Positions 28,701-33,800 of a DNA stretch of 64,000 nt are shown here, in pieces. This DNA comes from Eudromia elegans (taxonomy: Eukaryota; Chordata; Aves; Tinamiformes; Tinamidae): the NCBI GenBank assembly GCA_003342815.1, contig PTEX01000012.1, positions 2,775,761 through 2,839,760 of the forward strand, in the 5' to 3' direction. A program made the translations under genes and the position numbers. The stretch's first letter is position 1; each line of letters begins with the position of its first letter. The notes beneath the pieces are model-generated. The model did no database searches. It was not told where the DNA came from and saw nothing but the letters and a program-made list of their open reading frames with translations.

Positions 28701-28859
28701 GCCGCCCGGGCCGCCGCCCGCGCACGGCCACGAGCCGTTGTTGTCATCGTCGCTGATCTCGCCGTCCTCCAGCTCGCCCTCTTCCTTGGGCGAGAGCCCG
28801 CTGGGATCCAGCGCCGCCTCCGCCGCCGGGGCGGCCGCCGCCTCCGCTGCCGCCGCCAT
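1676..28859 (-). CDS. ZFC3H1: ZFC3H1, 5' 28 coding exons (partial, 3' end off window)
   Basis: Zinc finger C3H1-type containing protein. In mammals it bridges the helicase MTR4 to polyadenylated nuclear RNA (PAXT connection) and feeds that RNA to the exosome. The 28 exons sum to 5,234 nt, and every junction is GT-AG and phase-compatible without a stop. Order along the protein: an acidic N-terminal block (GLSPKEEGELEDGEISDDD), an Arg/Gly/Pro-rich region (to about 190), Lys/Glu coiled coils (about 355-480), a proline-rich part (about 537-610), more coiled coil (about 770-950), one CCCH zinc finger (residues 1178-1195) and half-a-TPR (HAT) repeats from about 1305. The human protein is about 1,989 residues, so roughly 240 C-terminal residues lie left of position 1. 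The start was chosen because the next residues match the human N terminus in position and composition. Part of exon 1 is hidden by 68 N. I am very sure of the identity. Confidence 0.97.
2619..2716 (-). CDS. ZFC3H1: ZFC3H1 coding exon 27
   Basis: Residues 1676-1707. The acceptor is aaacag|GGAAGA and the donor TTAAG|gtaggt. It encodes SILSLLQDFVAAFFENAYQE, clearly aligned with the human segment but more diverged than its neighbours. Confidence 0.94.
3187..3385 (-). CDS. ZFC3H1: ZFC3H1 coding exon 26
   Basis: Residues 1609-1675. The acceptor is atttgag|GTGGGA and the donor CCCAG|gtaata. It carries HAT-type helices (LCRSLLELCPNNCQLLESLA, then FERNPQNAEIFYQMCKFF). Confidence 0.97.
3467..3572 (-). 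CDS. ZFC3H1: ZFC3H1 coding exon 25
   Basis: Residues 1574-1608. The acceptor is ctttaag|ATGCAA and the donor GAAAG|gtaact. It encodes DAIKTCTDESLDTDERIAV followed by FPLYRNKIALLRLLER, aligning with human. It was found by phase and homology. Confidence 0.95.
3573..4623 (-). other. ZFC3H1 intron 24
   Basis: 1.05 kb intron. A 131-codon plus-strand open frame at 4111-4506 crosses it, but its composition is random and no family is recognised. Nothing else is seen. Confidence 0.75.
4624..4861 (-). CDS. ZFC3H1: ZFC3H1 coding exon 24
   Basis: Residues 1495-1573. The acceptor is tgtacag|AATGCT and the donor TGAAG|gtaagc. It encodes the well-conserved SDRCLAWLAYVHLVEF and LYDPANASPSRI. Confidence 0.97.
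5237..5428 (-). CDS. ZFC3H1: ZFC3H1 coding exon 23
   Basis: Residues 1431-1494. The acceptor is tctctag|TTTTTG and the donor CTGCAG|gtaacc. It encodes KDYVCGRMLQFLMEG and the helical ELLETLLYRVHLSLFTGR of the HAT region. Confidence 0.97.
5902..6088 (-). CDS. ZFC3H1: ZFC3H1 coding exon 22
   Basis: Residues 1368-1430. The acceptor is tttacag|CTCATC and the donor TGGACA|gtaagt. It carries a HAT repeat (LARALENNKENPEIWCHYLR) and the conserved EEVQEMCETAVEYAP. Confidence 0.97.
6089..7392 (-). other. ZFC3H1 intron 21
   Basis: 1.3 kb AT-rich intron with poly-A runs. No further feature is seen. Confidence 0.75.
7393..7576 (-). CDS. ZFC3H1: ZFC3H1 coding exon 21
   Basis: Residues 1307-1367. The acceptor is tttgcag|CTCACC and the donor GAAGG|gtaagt. 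It encodes VPTLDTVVTPDDVRYFT and the first HAT-like helix pair (QLWIKLAYKYLNQNEG). Confidence 0.97.
8365..8481 (-). CDS. ZFC3H1: ZFC3H1 coding exon 20
   Basis: Residues 1268-1306. The acceptor is tttacag|CACCTC and the donor ATATG|gtaatc. It encodes a basic, tryptophan-rich WKDKRKWRPKYWRKP followed by an acidic serine patch. Confidence 0.96.
8874..8975 (-). CDS. ZFC3H1: ZFC3H1 coding exon 19
   Basis: Residues 1234-1267. The acceptor is atttcag|AAAAAT and the donor GTCATA|gtaagt. It encodes KYVEKLFGINRDRMSVDQMA and VLLASNVNESKGH, as in human. Confidence 0.97.
9428..9549 (-). CDS. ZFC3H1: ZFC3H1 coding exon 18 (CCCH zinc finger, end)
   Basis: Residues 1193-1233. The acceptor is attttag|GCAGCA. 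The donor CAACAG|gttttt is weak beyond the GT. It begins with the QH that completes the finger (H1195), then LNRKQLFQDILSYNLELIGC. Confidence 0.96.
10541..10672 (-). CDS. ZFC3H1: ZFC3H1 coding exon 17 (CCCH zinc finger, first part)
   Basis: Residues 1149-1192. The acceptor is aattttag|GTTTAG and the donor CAATG|gtgagt. It gives the three cysteine ligands of the CCCH finger: C1178, C1186 and C1191 (C-x7-C-x4-C). C1176 is an alternative first ligand. The histidine is in the next exon. Confidence 0.97.
11257..11366 (-). CDS. ZFC3H1: ZFC3H1 coding exon 16
   Basis: Residues 1113-1148. The acceptor is cttcctag|GAAATC and the donor CTACAG|gtatga. It encodes the conserved PFGPYHSPLLVFKSYR just before the zinc-finger region. 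Confidence 0.97.
11462..12010 (-). CDS. ZFC3H1: ZFC3H1 coding exon 15
   Basis: The largest internal exon, 549 nt, residues 930-1112. The acceptor is ttttcag|CCAAGC and the donor GGTCAG|gtaagc. It encodes KHSAELIALEKKRLQQLE, the conserved LPQPSLHDLTQDKLSLD, and a phosphosite-like RERRRSFRES motif. Confidence 0.97.
12682..12813 (-). CDS. ZFC3H1: ZFC3H1 coding exon 14
   Basis: Residues 886-929. The acceptor is cttctcag|ATTCAT and the donor CTTGGA|gtaagt. It encodes the basic coiled coil ending in YGEELARAKAVASKEIGKRK. Confidence 0.97.
13002..13176 (-). CDS. ZFC3H1: ZFC3H1 coding exon 13
   Basis: Residues 827-885. The acceptor is gtttttag|ACTCCT and the donor GAACAA|gtaact. It is a coiled-coil segment with the conserved LTEQLQATEKIL-like and MFLKKLQEQ runs. 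Confidence 0.97.
14167..14313 (-). CDS. ZFC3H1: ZFC3H1 coding exon 12
   Basis: Residues 778-826. The acceptor is gttctag|TCGTGA and the donor AACAA|gtaagt. It encodes REKQRLIKTD and the conserved DGIGRIAVVTKQVTEAEAKL. Phase 2 at both ends. Confidence 0.97.
14640..14758 (-). CDS. ZFC3H1: ZFC3H1 coding exon 11
   Basis: Residues 739-777. The acceptor is tgtaacag|GCCTCA and the donor GCCAA|gtatga. It encodes EKENDPMRTPEALPEDKK and IEYRLLKEEIA, matching human. Confidence 0.97.
15171..15308 (-). CDS. ZFC3H1: ZFC3H1 coding exon 10
   Basis: Residues 693-738. The acceptor is cctgacag|CTTCCA and the donor GTTGAG|gtaaat. It has a Ser/Asp-rich acidic segment (NDSDDSESDGE) followed by VFGGLESMIKEARR. 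Confidence 0.97.
15309..17001 (-). other. ZFC3H1 intron 9
   Basis: 1.7 kb AT-rich intron. I find no exon, RNA gene or identifiable repeat in it. Confidence 0.75.
17002..17166 (-). CDS. ZFC3H1: ZFC3H1 coding exon 9
   Basis: Residues 638-692. The acceptor is ttttctag|GAAACC and the donor ATCACA|gtaagc. It encodes ETSSNSGPPSPP and the conserved VSINTVSQPRVQNTKFVR. Confidence 0.96.
17687..17890 (-). CDS. ZFC3H1: ZFC3H1 coding exon 8
   Basis: Residues 570-637. The acceptor is atttcag|CCTGTG and the donor CTGAG|gtactt. It holds a proline cluster followed by an acidic run and the conserved LLREELLKSLANKRAF helix. Confidence 0.97.
18814..18911 (-). CDS. ZFC3H1: ZFC3H1 coding exon 7
   Basis: Residues 537-569. 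The acceptor is attgcag|CTTCTT and the donor TTCCG|gtaagt. It is proline-rich (SPVQPPFFECPVGYFPPP), as in human. Confidence 0.95.
18912..20082 (-). other. ZFC3H1 intron 6
   Basis: 1.17 kb intron that contains an old CR1 copy (19125-19580, minus) and a T15 run near 19058. Nothing else is recognised. Confidence 0.8.
19125..19580 (-). repeat. CR1 LINE 3' fragment (old)
   Basis: Read on the minus strand this is the 3' part of a CR1 retrotransposon. The plus strand has the familiar inverted CR1 layout: a tail-like tcataaaata, then atttaggttataggaaacctct, then a cysteine-poor UTR ending in gctgccatccactggactcc. It is diverged and holds no open frame, so it is an old 5'-truncated insertion in intron 6, in the same orientation as the host gene. 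Confidence 0.8.
20083..20206 (-). CDS. ZFC3H1: ZFC3H1 coding exon 6
   Basis: Residues 496-536. The acceptor is tgtttag|TCTTCAG and the donor CTCCAG|gtaagt. It encodes the conserved acidic GGIYQYDNYDEVAMDTDSE. Confidence 0.97.
20865..21091 (-). CDS. ZFC3H1: ZFC3H1 coding exon 5
   Basis: Residues 420-495. The acceptor is tttaaag|CCAAGC and the donor AGCAGG|gtagtt. It has a highly charged Glu/Lys/Arg/Gln helix followed by the conserved EQYNRFMKLVGGKRRSRS. Confidence 0.97.
21310..21505 (-). CDS. ZFC3H1: ZFC3H1 coding exon 4
   Basis: Residues 354-419. The acceptor is tttgaag|TTGTTTG and the donor CTACAG|gtaatc. It carries the nearly invariant LQLRLLALQSASKKWQQKEQ coiled-coil segment. Confidence 0.97.
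21763..21827 (-). CDS. ZFC3H1: ZFC3H1 coding exon 3
   Basis: A 65-nt exon, residues 333-354. The acceptor is ttgaaag|GTGCAG and the donor GAAAAG|gtaaga. It encodes AEDKEQTLVRKLSTSDVTSEK, close to the human DKEQNLTRRISTSD. It is too short for an ORF scan and was found by phase and homology. Confidence 0.95.
21828..24875 (-). other. ZFC3H1 intron 2
   Basis: About 3 kb, AT-rich. It holds scattered poly-T and poly-A runs and short open frames on both strands, with no exon or transposon that I can support. Confidence 0.8.
24876..25295 (-). CDS. ZFC3H1: ZFC3H1 coding exon 2
   Basis: Residues 193-332. The acceptor is attcag|CCAAAAC and the donor CAAG|gtaaat. It encodes the conserved FEDLLLKYKQIQLELEYINK helix and the block FQAFELKPLRQKLP. 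Phase 1 at both ends. Confidence 0.96.
25296..28282 (-). other. ZFC3H1 intron 1
   Basis: About 3 kb of AT-rich intron. I see no exon, RNA gene or recognisable transposon in it. Short ORFs on both strands here (for example 25819-26031 plus) have no features of a known family. Confidence 0.8.
28283..28859 (-). CDS. ZFC3H1: ZFC3H1 coding exon 1 (with N gap)
   Basis: Residues 1-192. The ATG is at 28857-28859 with G at +4 and C at -3. An Ala-rich start leads into the conserved GLSPKEEGELEDGEISDDD, then Gly-rich sequence and the gap, then the conserved runs YRPKEPFR and LDRFRFRGRPYRGGGRW. The donor is AAGT|gtatcc at 28282, a weak but phase-correct site that fits the SWREPSP-R-K-S junction known from human. 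The same frame stays open upstream of the ATG because the DNA is GC-rich. Confidence 0.93.
28622..28689. other. Assembly gap, 68 N
   Basis: The unknown bases sit inside ZFC3H1 exon 1, between a Gly-rich stretch and the conserved RFPRSRH segment. The human counterpart is a Ser/Gly low-complexity run. Both flanks are almost pure G and C, which is the usual reason for such a gap in bird assemblies. The given length keeps the two flanks in the same reading frame. Confidence 0.99.
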
Positions 28860-29127
28860 GGGGCCCAGGCCAACGGTCCCGGCGAGGCAGAGCGCGAGCC
28901 GCGCGGCCGCTCTCGCTTCCTGCGCGAGGCGGCTTCTCCCCGAGCCTCGCCTCGCCTCGCGGCCCTGAACCCCGCTGCACTGCCGCCCGACTCGGCTCTG
29001 CCCTGCTCCGCTCGGCCCGGGCCGCCGCGCTCGGAGGCCGCGCCCCGACAGCCGAGAGGGGGCAGGGCGGCCGTTACGCAACCGATAAGAGCGGCCTGGA
29101 CACAGGGTGAGGAACAGCCCCGCGCCA

Positions 29128-29148
29128 GGGATTCTGGGTAATGTAGTT
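29128..29148 (-). promoter_or_regulatory. ZNF143/THAP11 (SBS-type) element
   Basis: On the minus strand the sequence reads ACTACATTACCCAGAATCC, one or two bases from the known ZNF143/THAP11 site ACTACAATTCCCAGAATGC. It lies about 270 bp upstream of the ZFC3H1 start codon inside the CpG island. Such sites sit close to start sites of housekeeping and divergent promoters. Function is inferred from the motif alone. Confidence 0.75.
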
Positions 29149-29224
29149 CTCGGCCTAGGCCGGGAAGGGGGCGGTGACAGGTGCTGGCTCAGCCTATAGC
29201 GGCGCGGCGCTAGGGTTTCAGGCG

Positions 29225-29229
29225 CCAAT
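29225..29229 (+). promoter_or_regulatory. CCAAT box
   Basis: GCGCCAATGGG in the divergent promoter, a good NF-Y core (CCAAT) on the plus strand. Its use is not shown. Confidence 0.45.
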
Positions 29230-29241
29230 GGGTGTCCGGCC

Positions 29242-29252
29242 CGCCATGTTGG
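29242..29252 (-). promoter_or_regulatory. YY1-type site 1
   Basis: CGCCATGTTGG on the plus strand, which is CCAACATGGCG on the minus strand. It fits the YY1 core (A-nATGGC) that often lies just downstream of start sites of CpG-island genes. Confidence 0.5.
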
Positions 29253-29276
29253 TGAAGGAGGGGAGTGGGAGAGGCA

Positions 29277-29285
29277 GCCATCTTG
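29277..29285 (-). promoter_or_regulatory. YY1-type site 2
   Basis: GCCATCTTG on the plus strand is CAAGATGGC on the minus strand, a textbook YY1 core. Two such sites 35 bp apart suggest transcription also starts to the right from this promoter. Confidence 0.55.
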
Positions 29286-29338
29286 TGGAATGGGAGTGAG
29301 CTGCCTGGGCTGGGGGAGGGGAGAGGCACGACCGAGTG

Positions 29339-29500
29339 ATGGCGCCGTTAGTGCTGCTGCGTGCAGCCGGAGCGTCAATGCCCGCTCCTCCTAAGGGAGG
29401 AAAGGCGGCTCCCTGGTGTTGCGGCTGTCACCTAAATGCCAGGCAGGCATCGTTAAATCTTCAGTTCCCTCTTGATGTGCTGCTTCTTGTAGGCTTCTGA
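29339..29500 (+). other. Short divergent open frame with faint THAP-like look
   Basis: An open frame of 54 codons starts with ATG at 29339 (second ATG at 29378) about 480 bp from the ZFC3H1 start, where THAP2 begins in mammals. From the second ATG it contains a CCGC cysteine pair and, 14 residues later, QFPLD, loosely recalling the THAP signature start (C-x4-C then FPLD in THAP2). It then stops, and no downstream THAP residues follow. Chance is a serious alternative. Confidence 0.2.
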
Positions 29501-30640
29501 GGAGCGTGCCGGGCCTGTTGACACATGAGGTGCAGATCAGCCCCCAGGGCTTCTGCATTGAGAATGAAAAGCTTTACCCCAAGAGGGTTAGAGAAAGGAG
29601 AAAAGCTCCCACGTAATGATGCCCTTTATTTGATTTCTTTGAGTACTCTGATGCCTGCTGTTTCTGCATTTTGGGGGCTCCCACCTCCTGCTGTGATGTT
29701 GTCAGGAAAGCAGAGTAAATAAGCACTGTAGCTTTTGTAAAGCAAATGTGTGTCTCGCAGAGAAGTCACAAATCCCGACTTCTCAAATTCCAAGTTTCTG
29801 GGAATTCATTTTGTAATGGACATGGGTGCTAAAAGTCTGGACTTGCCAAGTTTTTACAGCTTGGAGAAGACCACTGTCGTTTTGCCCTTTTTTGTTGAGT
29901 GAATGTGGAAGGATTTATTCCATAGTAAATGTACTGCTTTCACTAGTTAGAATTCTTAATATCAGTTGATATTTTACTCATTTCCTTTGTTCCAGAACTG
30001 GCATACCTCTTTATAGAAGCACTGCCAACTTAATAATAATAATGAAGCAAATTAAAGAACAAAGCAAGTGAAGCGTGGTGTTATTTTGGCAGTCACCATC
30101 TTGTCACAGTAGCATCCTAGCTTGTGTCAGCTTTTCTGTTTAGATGGATGTCACTTTTAGAAGTCATGCTCAAGAGGTGCTGCATGCCATTTTAGACGAC
30201 TCTGTTATTAAAGATGTGCACAAAGGGCTGGCAGATATGACACAGCACCTTCTGAAGACTTGGGGAAGCAAGGGCTGGGGATTAGTCGAGGTGTCTAACA
30301 CATCTATCCCAAGGCAGCGCTCAGCTCTCCTGAAATATGGCCAGCCATAGTTTTAAATAAGCCACAAGGTCACTATACCTAAACTGCAGAAATTTCCCTC
30401 ACAATAGGCATTCATTTACTTGGGCATTCAAGGGGTTGTACATATATGATTTCAGTTTCTACATGTTGCTATAAAGTAAATACAGATTCTGCATGTTTTT
30501 GTACACTGGTAGGAGACTAATATCAGCATCTTTTGAAGTGAGAAGGAAAGCTTAGAAAGCTGTAAGGTGCTTGTCAGAGAACCAGCAGCATTAGGGGAAG
30601 TTAACGTGGTCTAGATACGCCTTTATGTCCACTTGACTGT
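29501..30640. other. Intergenic DNA right of ZFC3H1 promoter
   Basis: GC content falls off quickly. It contains a 68-codon plus-strand frame at 30144-30350 that begins exactly after a splice-acceptor-like tttctgtttag. No conserved gene is recognised. Confidence 0.6.
30144..30350 (+). other. Unrecognised 68-codon ORF after an acceptor-like site
   Basis: The frame starts MDVTFRSHAQEVLHAILDDS and ends at a TAG at 30348-30350. The ATG abuts a pyrimidine-rich cttttctgtttag. No domain is recognised. It could be an exon of a divergent transcript or chance. Confidence 0.2.
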
Positions 30641-30800
30641 ATCATAGAATAATAGACTATCATAATATCATAGAATCATTAGGGTTGGAAAAGACCTTTA
30701 AGATCGAGTCCAACCGTAAACCCATTCCTACCTTCTCTCTAAGCACCTCATCTGCACATTTCTTGAACACTGCTGGGGACAGGGACTCCACTGCTTCCCT
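30641..30800 (-). repeat. CR1 LINE 3' end fragment
   Basis: The plus strand shows atcatagaat copies followed by agggttggaaaagacctttaagatcgagtccaacc, the reverse complement of the CR1 3' UTR and its octamer tail. Only about 160 bp is recognisable. The element points left. Confidence 0.9.
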
Positions 30801-33800
30801 TGGCAAGGCCAGAGTCCGTCCAATAAGTGCCCAGAGATTTTGTTATGCTTGAATTTGATAAAACTAATGCATCAACTTAATGCATTAGTGCTGATAAGTA
30901 AGGGAGTTGGTAGGGTTAAATTTTTTCCTGAGGAAAAACATCTATAAACAGAACACATTGATCTGAAATGTTTGTTATGTACAAATTTGTAGTCTGTAAA
31001 CATCTGAAAATTTGGGAAAGTCTTGCTGTTCAACAGGAAAAAAAATAGGAAACTTCCATATTTATACCATACATAATAGATTTTCATCTATTGTTAATCA
31101 CTTTGTAACTTTTAAAAGTCCATGTAAAGACATTCTGTGTGGCTATATTGTAAGTACTGTATTGTAAAAGCATTGTAGCAATATTGTATCAATCATATAT
31201 CTATGAAAACTATGTTCATAAGCAAAATGCTTTGACACGATTAAATAACATGTCAGTATGGATATAATGAAGTATAGGTATAAGCTTTGGAGCTCAGACT
31301 GGAACCCAGGGCTCCTTCTTCCAGCCTAACCAACAGAAAGCCCCAATACGCGATCATACATTTCAGATCTCCACCTGAAAAGCCAGACACCTTAGCTATG
31401 CTATGTTTCAGTAACTTAACATTTAGCTGAGATCAATTACGGACTATTTTGTTCTCCTGATGCTTTGCAAATGTTAATTACGATTTTCTGCTATCAACAC
31501 AAATTAAACTTAATCCAACCAAAAAAAAAAATTAATTCATTTTGCATTAATTTACTGACTGCATTTGCTGACTGTATAAACTATATCCGCAGACTATCCA
31601 TGTATTAATGGTTAATGCTTATTCATATTGTTTGTTTTCTCAACTGAAACATAGAGCAGCTGAACTATTATAATTTGTGCATGACTGTACACTAAATAAA
31701 CCCTTCTGGAACTAAGTAATTTGCATGCCTTTTAGGTTTGTTTGTCATGGTACTCAAATGAATAATTGTGATCTTAAATACTATGGGCTCTATGTAAATA
31801 ATGAAGATTTTGTTTTTCTGTAATTCAATAAAACATGAACTGTCAACAAAATTTGGGGAATGGGTGAAGGAAAAGGTGATGACTGTTAAATGTTTCTTCA
31901 TGAGTTTCTTTGGCCAAAATTTCATGATGGAAAGAAGGGATTCTGTATGAAATACATGGCCTTCAAAGCCATGTGGAAGTAACAAGAAATGTACATGAGA
32001 CAGCAAGATTGGGAACAAGAAAGAAGAAGTACATTCAAAAAGAATGCCTAGCTAAACAAAAATGAATAGAAATTACTTGCTTCATCAGAAACTTAAATCA
32101 TGTTTCAGCAGGAAACTTATCTGCGCAAATTATGTTAAGCACTTCAAGAAATTTTCTGGATGAGGTAAAAGATATTTTACAGAAGAAAAATACCATTTAT
32201 AGATGCTTTTCAATCTGAAAACATCTTGTAATCTTAATTATGATATTTACTAATCTTGAATTAATGCTGGAAAATGAATCACCCGCACTAATATGCTCTC
32301 AGGCTCTTATGCAGTGATGAGAAGAAAATTAGTTCTTATGTTGGCTCCCTTATTCACAACCTATCAGTTACTAATGAAAGCTTCTCCAAAATCTGGGAGA
32401 TAGTAAAATATAACTCCAGGTTTTGTATCAGCTAATAATAATGTTTTTTGGAAGAATGTGTTCTGTGATTTTACAGCCTTTCACAAAGTGCAAACAGGAG
32501 GTGTTTTCTGCAGATGAGGCTTTATATTTTAGGAAGATGCACTCATTGCTGCAGATAGCTGAGGTAGCGCACTCTTCCACTATGCTACCAGTCAGGTAGC
32601 ATTTAACCTATTTCTGTTGCATGTTACTTAAAAAGAGCTGCAGTTTCCTCCAGGTGCCCCAGGTGCTTTTCCCCCTGAGATGTAGGATTTATCTTAGCAC
32701 TTAGGAACTCCACACTGAGGAACTCCCCACAGGCCTCTCTTTAAGGCCGGTTGGGAGGAAACGTGAGCAAGCAAGGTCGGGAGCTGACTCACGTCCGTGC
32801 CCTCTTTGATGCAAAGATGACTCGGCTTTTTTCTCTTCCGTCTATATTGTATGTGGAGGTAACAGATGCAGCCTCAAGTTAACATCGACAACTGCGGTGA
32901 ATGCGGAATGCATTTTTTTTCCTATGATGGGATAATTGCTGTTAGTCAAGTCTTCAGATTATGTGCACATATAGTCATGTGTGATCAAAATAAAGAACTA
33001 GAAAAATCCTGTGTTGCTTTTACTTAATTTCTCAGTTCATACATGCATTCTTGTTAACCAAAAATATGTTGGAGTGAATTTTTCTTCAGATAAGAGCTTT
33101 TTTTGTTGTTGTTTTTCCCTGTGGTATATAGATGCTACAGCAAATGTCATGTTAGAGACACTTGACATACAATATGATTGGGGTCATGTTTTGCACCTCG
33201 AGAAGTATACTACTGCATATATAAACCATTAAGTACAATTTCCACTACATTAGATTTTCTGTCTTCCTAAACACTTCTAAAATATTTCATGTATGTTCTA
33301 AAGGCTCAAATTAGCTTGTGTTGAACTGATGTTAAAGGCAGCAACTATTACTAGAACAGGCGGAGGTAGAAGAGAGCGCTCTGCAGTAAAGTCGTTGCAT
33401 GTTTAGCCTCGAAATCCCCAAACCCTAAGGAGATCCCCAGCAACCTCACAGGGTAGCAGCCGGGCTCTCCCAGGCCCCACAGAGGCCACAAACATAACAG
33501 GTTTGGCCAGTCTGCTGCTCTTTATCCACTACAAATAATGTACCAAAAGTATCTTTTCTGTACTAAGAGCAGACACTGACTTGGATTTTTGTGTATGCAC
33601 AATGTTGGAAGGAAAAGAACAATAATGCAAAGCTCACAGGAACTGCACGAGACTTTTCTGATTGATGGGTGAAACTATTGTAGCATCCTCCTCTATCTTC
33701 ATCAGGGTAAACACTAACTTTCTGCTTGTTAAAACCCTGCAGGAAACAAATGGGAGCCATACTCTGTCACATGTGGGTTTATTTTTGTTTCAAAAGTTTA

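Larger units (their letters stand above)
28130..29460. promoter_or_regulatory. CpG island over ZFC3H1 exon 1 and promoter
   Basis: A sharp change from AT-rich intron to dense CG dinucleotides on both sides of the ZFC3H1 start codon. It covers exon 1, the 5' UTR and about 500 bp upstream. Such islands mark constitutive promoters. In mammals the matching island drives ZFC3H1 and, divergently, THAP2. Confidence 0.85.

Noticed and set aside
28860-29378. N-terminal extension of ZFC3H1 (frame open upstream to 29378)
   Set aside because: The known N terminus starts at the ATG at 28859. The upstream frame is open only because the 5' UTR is GC-rich and it contains no conserved residues.
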